Shown: positions 47,571-58,209 of the stretch, one piece after another
Numbering within the stretch: the first letter of the stretch is position 1
Layout of the letters: the number at the start of each line of letters is the position of its first letter
Translations under genes and position numbers: made by a program
Notes under the pieces: generated by a model
What the model was told of the DNA's origin: nothing
The model's database searches: none
What the model saw: the letters and a program-made list of their open reading frames with translations, nothing else
Assembly: GCA_032433765.1 (NCBI GenBank)
Contig: JAVIAB010000092.1
Location: 60,965,126 to 61,029,125 of the forward strand
Origin: Megaustenia siamemsis
Taxonomy: Eukaryota > Mollusca > Gastropoda > Stylommatophora > Ariophantidae
Reading direction: 5' to 3'
Length of the DNA: 64,000 bases

Positions 47571-48070
47571 CTCTTAACACTACCAGCTTAGCCTAACCAG
47601 GAATCTCTAACAGTTTCACCCCTTATGATTCATCGACGCCACATAGCTAAGCAGACATCCAACTACATAGGTATAACTAAATGTTATCCATGTACTATAT
47701 ATTGACTCACTGTACTGAATATTTTTGTAATGTTATATAATATCCACTGTATGTTATGCACCTATTGAGATAATAAAAGAATAAAATATATCTTTGTCTT
47801 CTGTTTTATATTGATCGTTTTTCATTGATGCTGTATAATCTACTAACCTATCACTATCGCTCAAGTACACCAAGCGCTCCAAAGTCAGCGCACACCAGAC
47901 ATAAACAGGTCACTTCCGAGGTCACCGGGACTAGAGGTCAACATCCCGACACGAGCTATCATGGTTAACTCCCCCTGCACCTACGGTACATTAGGCGCGC
48001 CGCGCGCCTACTATATATCTTTGTTAATTTAGCGCCTAAATGATTATCAGTTGGACCCTTGTATACTACT
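47571..48070. repeat. Element 2 right terminal region
   Basis: Reverse complement of 37444-37943, including the GC palindrome and the end ...CCTTGTATACTACT. A small difference near the end (gattatca vs gatattc) separates the arms. Confidence 0.88.
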
Positions 48071-48076
48071 AACGAC
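48071..48076. repeat. 6-bp target-site duplication, right (aacgac)
   Basis: Direct repeat of 37438-37443, immediately after ACTACT. Confidence 0.9.
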
Positions 48077-48900
48077 AACATCTAATTTCAGGTGAACAAA
48101 GTGAATCAAATATTTAGAAAGGATTATCAACAAAAATTGTTTCACACAAGTCAGAATGCATTTAGACATATGTCATACCGACAGCTCAAAACATTTCTCC
48201 CACCCATCTTATCAATTTTCTCTACAGAACTAAATTATTCTAGACACACTCGTGCTCGTCATCGATGTTAAATGTTAAATGGCCACATGCATAAAAAAAA
48301 TACTTTTTTTCTTCAGCTTTAAAGCAGTTAAAGTTTTGCTATTGATTCCGCATAATAAGAGGACGGTTATCCTTCATGGCTCAGTGCATTGTAATGATTG
48401 AAGGGGGGTCTGTGAATGTATGTCTTCCAGAAGTACAGCTGTTGAAATAAAAATAATAAATTCTCCAAAGGAAAATATATTTGCAGATATATAGAGTTTA
48501 CAATTGATTTTCTCCCGCCGTACTTTTACTACAATAAAGATGGCATTAAGAGAAGGTTTATATGAAATAAACATAAAACGGCATTAAGCAGCTAAACTAA
48601 TAAAAAGACAAGAGACAGTACGAAGTTTCGGCAAAAGCCTTCATCAGGTAAAACAAACAAAATTTTAAATTAAACAAAGCGATCTAAGTCAGAAAACATA
48701 ACACTGCTGTAAAAAAAATTGCGGAAAGAGAAGGTAGCCAAGATTTATGTAGAGGTTTATTTTATTAGATAAATAGACAATAGGACAGTTAGAATTTAAC
48801 AGGACTAAAAGATGCCACACAGTAAAAAATTATAAAGGGATCTCACGAGGAAGAAAGAAGGTAGGTGCCCCATAATGTCAAATGAAAACGTGAAAAAGAT

Positions 48901-48945
<45 letters not shown>

Positions 48946-49246
48946 ATGGGTGGCAAGAGGGATAGAATATTAGGAGAGATACTAAAGATAACGCAGAGAT
49001 TAATTGGGACAGTAAACAGGAAATGAAATGTGAGGAGACCAGTAATTAGTTTGTAAATATATGCGCAAATATTACTTGTTCAACACAGCTAGGTGTTGTG
49101 ACGTTTTTATTTAAATTTTGCTGAAAGTTACTTATCATGTATGAAGAATTCAGTGCCTTGACACTAATTTATGTCTCTCTTTAGAAATTTTCCGACATAA
49201 ATTAATTCTTATTAAGGGGAGATTATTTCATTAATATTTCCTTTAT
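48077..49246. other. Unassigned DNA with (GA)n and a ribozyme-like motif
   Basis: (GA)n at 48904-48942. On the minus strand, 48647-48619 reads CTGATGA, a small hairpin (ggc-tttt-gcc), GAAAC and GTA, the order of hammerhead core elements. Otherwise nothing recognised. Confidence 0.4.
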
Positions 49247-49760
49247 ATGTTTACACACGTCAAGCAGTTTTCATGCTGCTTCTACCATACTTTATTCACT
49301 CTACATTCCCAAGAATTATGTACCACACACTTTCTTCTGCCTCTTCTTTCCATCCTCATTTGCCTTTCAGAGTCGAGGGGAGATATAATTTGCAGTCTTT
49401 TGCTCTTCTGTTCGCCTCTGTTGCTGTTATGTTTCCTAGTGTTTCTAATATTCCATCGATCAATCTTTTCCGTGGTCGACCTTTGGGTCTGGCGTTCTCA
49501 CAACGCTTATTGAAGGGCCTTTGTGTTGTGTTTTGATCACTCTGCCTTGTCTCGTGGCCAAACCATTTTATCTGTTGTTTATATGTTCTAGGGAAGGGGC
49601 TATTCCTAGCTTTTTTTCCGCAGTTCTTCATTTCTGATCTTGTCTCTCAGGCTGTTTCCTGTCATTCGTTTAACACATTTCAACTCAGTCGAGGCTAATA
49701 TTCTTATTGCTCTTGCATCTAGCGTCCAGGTCCTGCAATGGTAGCACAACGTTGGGATGA
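49247..49760 (-). mobile_element. RTE-like LINE 3'-end relic, minus strand
   Basis: The minus strand encodes QIKWFGHETRQSDQNTTQR then KGRPRKRLIDGI and CKLYLPSTLKGK, matching the tail of the LINE at 58215-60690. Its 3' end (gcaaattatatctcccctcg, inverted at about 49375-49400) and the 5' continuation to about 49760 ('tagcacaacgttgggatgaa') both match. Confidence 0.85.
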
Positions 49761-50894
49761 AGATTGACACACTTTTTTTACATCTTTATTTATCAAGATA
49801 GGCTATTTCTTTTTTTTTTTCTAATTCTTCTTGTTCTCTTGTAATCTTCGCTCGACCGAAAACATGTTTATTACCTACTGCAGTCTCTATTATATTCCAC
49901 AGAACTGTATGTCTTTCTAGAATATAATGCTTAAAAGATGTGATAAGTCTATATACATATGAAGTTAGCTTCTAATTCTTGCATACATCACTTTTTTTAA
50001 ATTGTAAATTGTCACCTCTGACAATGGTTTCAGCTAATTTAAGTCAACTATGCTAAGTTATAATCCAGGTATATGTCTTTTTTATTTGAGGGAACCAGAA
50101 GAAATAAATTCGTTAATTGTTTATGAAAATGTTAGGATAATTGTATACCATGTGACGCCACTTCAGTGTGAAGCGTTGTAACCTGAATCGTTTATCTGTA
50201 GCTTTCTCATCTTGTTACCAAATGCACAATTCTGTGAACCAGCTACTCATGATAACTGGTATCCCAACTGTTGTGTTCAGGACAGGAAATAAAACCTATT
50301 CTAGGTCACCATGTTAAATCTTACTATAATTATTTATTTCCCAGCAAAAAACGATATGTCTTAACTCCTTGTAAACATTGGACGTATAAGTACTTTGTGA
50401 CGAGCAGATATATGAAATAAGAGCACAATGGTTAACTTTGCACACACACAAAATAAGAAACCTACTCTCAGTCCTTTAGAAAATTAAATTATAATATCCA
50501 GCCTTCTCACAGATAATTACAGTATACTCTACCACATTTTCAACATTTTAACAATAACCTTTTAAGAATAAAATCTGTGTTACTGTTGAAATCATCCTTG
50601 AACATTTGCATGGAGTTCCCAGTACATAACAATCATACGAACAATGAAACAAAACTAGTCTCATTCTAGGACATACGAACTATAAAATCTATTAGTATCA
50701 ATGTTTAACCATGGTTCTGATTTTGGAAACAATTTATGTTTACGCTTAAAAGTGTACACAATGCAATAAGACAATATTATCACTGATATATTTATTATTC
50801 CCAATACTTAATTAGTAAGATGAAATCAAATGTGCCACTTAGTCTAGATAAATAGAAAGTAGAGTGACAAAAATGTATTTTGCTTCTGTTGGTG
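49761..50894. other. Unassigned DNA downstream of gene A, with dispersed-repeat copy 2
   Basis: The only recognised piece is about 50198-50300, the second copy of the repeat at 35856-35955. The 3'-UTR of gene A should begin at 50894 and run leftwards. Its end was not identified. Confidence 0.45.
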
Positions 50895-51029
50895 TCAGGT
50901 GTCTGTTGATCCTGGCAAGGAAGTTATATCAGTCGGTGAGTAAGCAGCTGGTTGTGGAGACATGTCTTCATACATCTCCTGTAGGGTTGCTAGGTTGATG
51001 TACATACCTGGGGTTAAGGCATTCGCAAT
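50895..51029 (-). CDS. DEG/ENaC gene A, last coding exon (cytoplasmic tail and stop)
   Basis: 44 codons plus TGA (50897-50895). It encodes the C-terminal cytoplasmic tail (…ALTPGMYINLATLQEMYEDM..., then a Pro-rich PQPAAYSP end). The acceptor is CTTCAATTCAG before 51029. It opens in phase 0, matching the donor of the pore exon at 52993. The tail contains P-x-A-Y-S-P, loosely like the PY motifs that recruit Nedd4-type ligases in vertebrate ENaC, but it is not a consensus PPxY. Confidence 0.8.
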   Translation of the reverse strand: MANALTPGMYINLATLQEMYEDMSPQPAAYSPTDITSLPGSTDT

Positions 51030-51968
51030 CTGAATTGAAGTAAAGAATAATAATAATAATCTAATAATAATGATAATAATAATAAGAGGATCGTATGAAA
51101 CAAATTAACACAAACATAATGTGATAAATATTCAAACATAAGCTTCTTTTATTTCTAGATACACTTGTATTTATATTTTGTTTCAGTTTTTTACAGCAAA
51201 ACGTCAGTGTCTTGTAAACATACCTCCCAATTATTGTAATTATAGATATAAAGGTTTTTCTCACGTCTTCATAAAGAAATGGAAAGATATGGTGTTAGTG
51301 GTGACTATGTCTCCATGGCCGACACGTACATCATCACAGGCACACTTTTTGGATGATGTAGTACGTCAGGACACCTTCATTGGTGTTGCCAATAATACTA
51401 CATGAGCCAGTTGACCTTCCTACCTCCACGGTTTCAATGTCATAGATTTGCTAATTGTCATAATCAGTCATCTAATGTTGGTGCTCGTTCATCTGTGACG
51501 ATGAAGACTGCGCCGTCACCACATTCCATTAGAATTGTTTGGAGATGACTGATGACGTCAGTACCATGTGTGATGTAATGTGAACTTGAATGAGTTAGTT
51601 GTTTGGACATCGAGAAAAACAAAAGTTATACTGGAATTGACGTCATCAGTGTTTGCAACTAGATGACATCATTTATTATCTTCTCTATTAACATGCAGTG
51701 ACTTTATCAGTCTCACAGTGAAATGAGTGATTTGCAGGATGCAATACTTTCCTAAATATCAACACTCTTACAACATTAGTGACACCTTAGTGAGGCTTTG
51801 AAACATTCCTTACGTCGCACATGTCAACTTTTCACTATGAAACATTCACATTCTTTTGTAGCAAAGATATACGAGTTATATTTTGAGGAAACACAATGAG
51901 CAAAACACCCTTTAATACTCATCATCATCATGTGCGGTTGAGTATGTAATCATGTAAAAAAAAAAGTA

Positions 51969-52212
51969 AAGTACCCCCGTCACGCCAAGTGGCGTATAGG
52001 GAATATGGTGTCAGTGATCATACATTTTACAGACCTTCGGCACATGATTTTTGGGGTAATGTGGTCGGTATTACGCCCGTGCCACTTTACTTCCTGAAAA
52101 AAATCCGGTACTCATTAAAAGCTGGGTGAACCGGAAGCCGTCGATTAGGATCGAACCCTACCTCTTGTCCTTTGTAGTCCAGTTCACCAACGACTGAGCT
52201 ATCGCGACTCTC
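51969..52212 (-). repeat. tRNA-derived SINE, copy 2
   Basis: The minus strand starts with 'gcgatagctcagtcgttggt' (A-box side) and 'gggttcgatcct' (B box), followed by the shared body and an end rich in plus-strand A (51955-51966). Flanks tatgtaatcat (51943-51953) and tatgtaaccat (52213-52223) look like a target duplication of about 11 bp with one change. Confidence 0.78.
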
Positions 52213-52243
52213 TATGTAACCATACCTTTCACATTTTCTATGC

Positions 52244-52548
52244 GCAGTTCATCGCATCAGTTCATCGCATCAGTTCATTACATCAGTTCATCGCATCAGT
52301 TCATCGCATCAGTTCATCGCATCAGTTCATCGCATCAGTTCATCGCATCAGTTCATCGCATCAGTTCATTACATCAGTTCATCGCATCAGTTCGTCGCAT
52401 CAGTTCATCGCATCAGTTCATCGCATCAGTTCATTACATCAGTTCATCGTATCAGTTCATTGCATCAGTTCATCGTATCAGTTCATCGCATCAGTTCATC
52501 GCATCAGTTCATCGCATCAGTTCATCGTATCAGTTCATCGCATCAGTT
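52244..52548. repeat. 13-bp minisatellite, about 23 units
   Basis: Unit 'gttcatcgcatca' with gttcattacatca and gttcatcgtatca variants. The surrounding LINE family has one unit-like sequence at the same place ('tgcattgtatcagttctg' at about 23665), so the array expanded inside the LINE relic. The 184-codon frame through it is spurious. Confidence 0.93.
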
Positions 52549-52992
52549 CTGTTGTTCCCTGTTTCCGTGCCACGACAACAATATTTTCTCTATTTCTCGT
52601 CCGTGATCTCTATTTTCCTATATTTTACAAGCTATTGCAAAATTTTACAATTTTCCACTTCTCAAGATGTGCCCAAAAAATGTCTTTTGATTCTTTCCGA
52701 TGTTTTGTTTAGTAGCTTCTTTTTTGTGTTGGCGTCATTGAGAATTTCCTCGTTGGTCTTTTTAGCTTTGAAGAAAATGTTAACATTCTTGTGAGAAATG
52801 CCATCTCTGTGGCGTCTAACAGTCTTTTCATTTGTTTATCCACTGTAGATGATTCGCTTCCAGAGGTTAGAAATTGCTCTATATTGGCATCGGTGATTTA
52901 TCCTTTAATAATAAATAATAACTAAAATAACATTTAAGAAAAACCAAATTAACTACTGATTGTCTAGATTTTACAAGTTTAAACAATCTTAC

Positions 52993-53136
52993 ATGGCCGG
53001 TTTTCTTGCAAGAATATCTGTACCAAAGTGATCTCCCAATACCAAACAGGAAGCTGCAAATTTCTCCAAGCGTAACGGCTGACAAGCCCAACCATAGTCC
53101 TAACTGGCCACCAAAATCACTGAACAACAGCATGCT
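52993..53136 (-). CDS. DEG/ENaC gene A, TM2/pore exon
   Basis: 48 codons, phase 0 on both sides. It encodes the pore and second membrane helix: FSDFGGQLGLWLGLSAVTLG, the most diagnostic DEG/ENaC sequence, with G-L-S as the G/S-x-S selectivity filter. It continues EICSFLFGIGRSLWYRYSCKK at the cytoplasmic end. The acceptor is TTCGATTTCAG before 53136 and the donor is GTAAGA after 52993. The helix-capping Glu after the filter (LGE) is kept. Open frame beyond the donor is intronic. Confidence 0.93.
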
Positions 53137-53511
53137 CTGAAATCGAATACATTAGCAATCTAAGCGATTCCCATGTTGAAGAGTTTACTTCTGTTTTAAA
53201 ACTGAAGCAGTTACATCTCTTTTATATATCGTTTACGAGTGTATATTCATTTATTATTGCGATATCTGACTTTCTTTGGGCTAAAACACTGCCCTTCTCC
53301 CAAAAAATTAAGGCAATTCCAATGATTTTTTTTTACTTCTTCAAATCAAAACATTAACCCAAATACTTAGTGGCAACCGCACACTGCTTGCTACAATTAT
53401 TATCCAGATCCATAAAAATCCTCCAGCATCTTCAAGAAATAGAACACAATATTAACCATATTTTAATAGTTATTAATATCATACAGACTGAAAGATGACA
53501 TAGGCATTCAC

Positions 53512-53590
53512 CTCGTACGACTTATCCTGGTCCATCTTCTCGTAGATAAGATCTTGAAAATAGATTTGTAGTTTGGTGAACTCATTGTTA
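53512..53590 (-). CDS. DEG/ENaC gene A, exon before the pore
   Basis: 79 bp. The first base completes a codon begun in the previous exon and the exon ends in phase 0. It encodes NNEFTKLQIYFQDLIYEKMD and then QDKSYE, the conserved pre-TM2 strand (family pattern K-L-x-I-Y-F/Y-x-x-L-x-Y-E). The acceptor is ACATTTCAG and the donor GTGAAT. It joins to the pore exon as Y-E|S-M-L-L-F-S-D. Confidence 0.9.
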
Positions 53591-53800
53591 CTGAAATGTG
53601 TCAATAGTTACCTTTATCAACGTGTGCTTTTGTTATTCTAGTATGGGAAAACATTGCTACACAATAATTGATGTGTACGTGCAAATTAGAAAATCTAATT
53701 AGATTCACATATTGTTACTACAATTTCGACTTACGTCCTGTGAGTAACGTATTCATGTTAAACTTTCGATTATTTTTTTTTAGTAAAAAGTGAAAGTAAA

Positions 53801-54038
53801 GTACCCCCGTCACGCCAAGATTAGGGAATATGGTGTTAGTGACCATAAATTTTACAGACCTTCGGCACATGATTTTTGGGGTAATGTGGTCGGTATTACG
53901 CCCGTGCCGCTATAATTTCCCAGGAAAAAAAATCAGGTACCTATTAAAGGCTGGGTGAACAGAAACCGTCGTTTGGGATCGAGCCCTACCTCTTGTCCTT
54001 TGTAGTCCAGTTCACTAACCACTGAACTATAGCGGCTA
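53801..54038 (-). repeat. tRNA-derived SINE, copy 3
   Basis: Same order as copies 1 and 2: head 'gctatagttcagtggttagt' and 'gctcgatcc' on the minus strand, then the shared body. An A/T-rich flank (53771-53800) is at the tail side. It lies in the gene A intron 53591-56749. Confidence 0.78.
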
Positions 54039-56749
54039 TTAATTTTTTAAAGTCGGTAATAAATATCTCCATTCTTATTCCTAATGTACTTAATAGTTAT
54101 TGAAGATTTGACAAAGTAAGTAGTCTATTTCTCTGTAATCACTCTCAAACTCCTGTGAAAAACAATAGGGTGTCTATCGCTGTCATCATCATTAGGTCGC
54201 ATGTTCTTTACATAACGTTCTTCTTCTGTTATCATGTCAAGGTCCCTTGGTGTTTTGAAACCATCTTCTTCTTGGTCTCATTATGATGCGTCGTTCAGAA
54301 ATCATGCTTTCCTGTATTATTTTTTTTTACCCGGTGTGTCTTCTCTGTGTTATTATGTAGTATGTTACTGTGTGTAATTTCAATAATCAGGAAGTAAAAT
54401 CCCTGCCATACTTGGAATTATATTCATAACTTTTTTAAAATCATTCATGAGCCCTCGCTGGCTCTCCAGAATGATGTGTGTAGCTGACAGATCTTACTAT
54501 TTGATCCAAGCAGGTAGTAGGAGTGTAGAGCCTGTGGCACTATATACCCAAATACTAGAGCGCATTCCCTAAGTTTATTGTTACACTCTCATCTCAATGT
54601 TAAACATGATCAAGAACTCTTACTTCCATGGAGTTTAATCTTATATTTTCAGGTATCATATATCCCCTTCTACACAAGAAATGTTTCCTAACAAATTGTT
54701 ACTGTGGAGGAAGGTTTTACTGGACACTAGACAAAGATGAAATAGAACAGAGGAAGTTGAGCTGGCAGGCGTGTTCATAAGAATGGAAGGCCACCATTTA
54801 AAACAAGGTCGCTTCCATAAACATGACACCAATGAGGGTATGTAACTACTGGATTGGGGTGGGTGGATTGAGACACTGCCTATTTAAAGTTGTATCACCT
54901 CGCTAAAACTATCGGTCTGATGTGTAACAGTATCTGTGAATTAAAGCATGGGGCAAGTAACTCAGTCGGTACCGATTTCTTAACAGCTTATAACGGTGGT
55001 ATAGAATTACAGTACGACAATAGTTATTGTCCGTCTCAAAAAGGTTTGTCCACGCTTAACTTCAAATATCTCCATAACCTTTACACACATAACCATGATT
55101 TTTTACATGTGGTCTTGTTCTTTCAATGTCCCAAAAGCTTTCTAAAATGCAATATTCCAGATAGTGTCATTCACCTGCAACGGCCAATTCCTTTGATTTT
55201 TTCGACAGATGCATTTATTGTGTGGTTGAAGAAAATTGTTTACCGTATTGTAAGCAATTGGCCTATTCCGGCATAGGCGTAACACAATTCGAATGTTAAT
55301 AATAACACTCATTTCAATAAATGCCTAGAACACCCAGCGATTTATACAACGCTAATGATTAGAAACGGAAGCTGTTTATAATCATCGCAAATTTGCTTGT
55401 CGTTCAAACATCGTGCAAAAATGTACGGAGAAACTACACAAAGCACGGGAATTGCGTGACAGATTAGCAAACGATAATAGGTCAGAAATATTAAGGGGTC
55501 TATCTATTTATCTATTGACCTTTCGAGCCGTAGTCGGCCCATAGGGCACATAGACACATACACTCTTTCTCTTATCTACTTTTCTTTCCAAATGACAGTA
55601 ATTCTAAGATAAGTGCTACCACTATTATGTATCACGTGCCAAGTAAAAGATCAATATACGTGGTTGATAATTATGGCTGAATAGTCTAGATGATTGTTCT
55701 GACTACATTGTGATCAATGTGATGTGACTGAATATAATATAAATAAAAATAAACAAGATAAATCTTCATAACTGTTACAGATGAAGGTGCATTGGTGCAC
55801 ACAATAATGAATATTGAGAAACGCCTGATATAGAATGCTAGGTCGATGATTTACAGAAATAGTGAATCTAGTGACCTACGGTTTGAAGACCTATCTAACT
55901 TAACTCCTGATCTTGTCCATCTCCAATCACACATTCTATCTTCTTAAAACACGTCTGCTCGTTCTGCAAGATAAAGCCATACATAAAAACTACTCTAGTC
56001 ATTTTATATCCTTTCCTACTTGACCATTATACTTTCGTAATGTTTCGTGCTAGTTACTTTTACACTTCCCTAGTCTTTGAGTGGTTCGCTTATATGTCCA
56101 ACTTGATGGCTTTTCTAGCCAATTAACCTTGGTGCGTAACTCTGTTACAAAAAATTAGAAAGACAGTTCAAAGGGAGGTTCAGTATGATAACTAAATCGA
56201 CAAAGTGCATACCATTGAAGAAAGACAATTATTATTTTAATGAAAAGAATTACTATAACATGTACATACTTTTTCATTAATACTTTCTAACAGACGCAAA
56301 GAAAATAACTGATTGAAAAATAAACATTTCCTACAGTTCTTGGAGATATATAACAATTCTCACTATCTGTTTAATATATTTTTAGACCACGAACATTTCT
56401 CACGACCTTTCCATATGCTTTACTGAACTAAGAACACTCCTTAAGACTCATGAAAGTGCTTTATCAACTTATGTAAGTGTCTTATTAGTCTTAACAAGAT
56501 GAATTCTACTAGTTTTTTTTTTAATGACTAGTTTAAAACTGAAATAGTGTATACTGATTATTTAAGTTAAAACAATTCACAACAAAAAAGTCTTGGGGCT
56601 ATTGTGACAAACAGACGATGTTTATTAGTCTTTTAGTTATAAATATTATCAAAAGTTTTATCTATGTTTTAATAATCTCAGAACACGTATTTAAAAGTGT
56701 ATAATATGATTCCTCGTAATTGGACAATTAAAAAAAAATAAATACTCAC
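54039..56749 (-). other. Gene A intron remainder
   Basis: It holds a LINE C-terminal relic at about 54170-54310 (same sequence as about 19690-19870) and an inverted LINE 3' end at about 55500-55560 ('cctttcgagccg(t)agtcggccc', as at 33900-33935). It also holds an unassigned plus-strand frame at 54890-55276. The rest is featureless. Confidence 0.55.
54890..55276 (+). CDS. Unassigned 128-codon frame within the gene A intron
   Basis: An open frame on the strand opposite to the host gene (…KTIGLMCNSICELKHGASNS...). It has no recognised domain, no hydrophobic segment of membrane length and no clear homologue. It may be a fragment of a transposon protein or chance. Confidence 0.15.
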   Translation: MYHLAKTIGLMCNSICELKHGASNSVGTDFLTAYNGGIELQYDNSYCPSQKGLSTLNFKYLHNLYTHNHDFLHVVLFFQCPKSFLKCNIPDSVIHLQRPIPLIFSTDAFIVWLKKIVYRIVSNWPIPA

Positions 56750-56808
56750 GTGTCATTTTTATTTGTGTACTTTGAATTTGTCTGACTCAGTCTTTTTTCT
56801 AGAAAGAT
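56750..56808 (-). CDS. DEG/ENaC gene A, short exon
   Basis: 59 bp, phase 0 start, two bases carried into the next exon. It encodes IFLEKRLSQTNSKYTNKND plus the first two bases of a Thr codon. The acceptor is GTATTTTCAG before 56808 and the donor is GTGAGT after 56750. It corresponds to the charged helix between the 'W-P-S' segment and the pre-TM2 strand. Other frames of this exon contain stops, which supports the assigned phase. Confidence 0.85.
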
Positions 56809-58209
56809 CTGAAAATACGTCATTTGGACATGGAACTACATGAGGCATTTTAACTATATAGACATGAAGATTGTAGGAAATGATTGATGAGCTAACAAAC
56901 CTGGCAACAATTTTGTTCTGAATAATATCTAGTGCGTGACACACTTACACACTGACAATTTCATAAAGTAACAGCAAGACACATTTAGCTTCATCTTGAT
57001 GTTTGTAATGTTCTTCCTGGTACAAGAGTAGGCAGCACACCAATACCTACATTAATTAATGTTAACACATTAGCATGTGGCATGTCAGACTAATTGTAAT
57101 CCAGGAAAGAAAAAGCGACTTTGGCATTGTGAGCTGGATGGTGCATACACCAGAGTCGGCTTTTAAACGTGATTACTCCCAGGGTAGAATATAAATTCAG
57201 ATCGTTGTAGCTCATGTGATAAATAGTGCTTATGGTCGTGGGAGTAACAACTTATTTGTTAATATTCAGGTCCTGCAATGAGGCTCATAGCTTTGAGTGA
57301 CCGTTTAATCTCAAGTAGCAGAATGGTCAATCCCTAGAACCAGGACGTACTCTTCCGTTACCACATGGCGTCTTCAAAAACGTGACGTACTTAAACAAAA
57401 CATAAAATACTCAGACATGAATATTAATTTGCAAGAAGTTTCCAGTAGATTCTCGACGTTTCACTCACCGAAAATAGGTCTTCTTGCTATATTGTTGTCA
57501 GAACAACTCAATTAAAAATTCAGACTAGATTCTTCAATACCCGTTCTACTGGACAAGACAAATAAAAGTGTGATAGGCTAACATTCTTGGTAAGAACTAT
57601 TGAAAATAAATAGGCAGGTTGTGGATAATAAATACTGAGAAAAATAAAAATTAGTTTCGTCAACTATATAGTAATCAAAAGGAAAAGAGAGTAGCAAATT
57701 GTATATACGATTATAAAATATCCAGTCATCATGACACTTGGCAAGGCATACAAATAATGGTATTATATTACCTGAGAACATATCTGGAAATTAGCCAGAA
57801 GTTTAATCTTTACGCTATTGAGAATGACAAAGTCGTAAACATCGACATCCTTTGCATAGTGCCCCATGTCAGCCATTAACTATTCTCCCTTTTCACCCTT
57901 CTTTAAGAAGACGTTTCTCTACTTCTCTTGTTTTCATCGCAAATTCCAAAGCATGACTGGACTGTGATTGTTTATGCATCCCTTCTAAGCTCAGAATCTA
58001 TCCATTGTCATCGTCTGCTAGTCATCCCCGTTTCTATAGACTTGTGATTGCATATATTGAGCATGGGAATTATGTAACTGGTAATTACGAGAAGTAATAA
58101 CTTTACAAGTTAAAAAAATTATGATTACTTTACGGGTAACAACATTTTTACTACAAACCTATGCAACAATGAAAAAGCGAAAATGTATATGACACATTGA
58201 ATTAAATTA
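56809..58209 (-). other. Gene A intron, unassigned part
   Basis: AT-rich, no exon recognised. Phase agreement of the flanking exons suggests none is missing. Confidence 0.5.

Larger units (their letters stand above)
37444..48070. mobile_element. Element 2: 10.6-kb palindromic (foldback) polB-derived element
   Basis: A complete element. The ends are AGTAGTATACAAGGGTCCAA and its reverse complement, flanked by direct aacgac copies. Left arm (37444 to about 42668) and right arm (about 42780 to 48070) are near-perfect reverse complements with a loop of about 110 bp. From the end inwards each arm holds: a terminal region with a GC palindrome, the polB 3' stub, a 32-bp repeat array, a spacer, a CCAAT/GC-box region with a 74-codon frame, a block of 'ccaaaa' repeats with unit about 220 bp, a spacer and the 136-bp repeats. 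There is no complete gene, so movement would have to rely on proteins from elsewhere. PolB, ends and duplication length fit the Maverick/Polinton group; the architecture resembles foldback transposons. Confidence 0.92.
51918..52800 (-). mobile_element. RTE-like LINE 3' relic carrying a SINE and a 13-bp minisatellite
   Basis: The left end has the 'catcatcatcatgtg' tail. The flanks 'tatgtaatcatgt' and, after the SINE and array, 'gttctgttgttcc...tgtttccgtgccacgac' align with the family copy at 23597-23760. It lies in the gene A intron between 51030 and 52992. Confidence 0.7.

Noticed and set aside
37438..48076. Palindrome as an assembly or library foldback artefact
   Set aside because: Exact 6-bp direct duplication outside the ends, unequal repeat-unit numbers in the two arms and a non-symmetric loop shared with element 1 argue for a real insertion, although long-read confirmation is still the decisive test.
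52240..52794. 184-codon frame through the 13-bp array
   Set aside because: Same cause (stop-free unit). It runs on into antisense LINE sequence.
57578..57781. Minus-strand 67-codon frame as a gene A exon
   Set aside because: No DEG/ENaC signature, and the flanking exons already join in phase without it.
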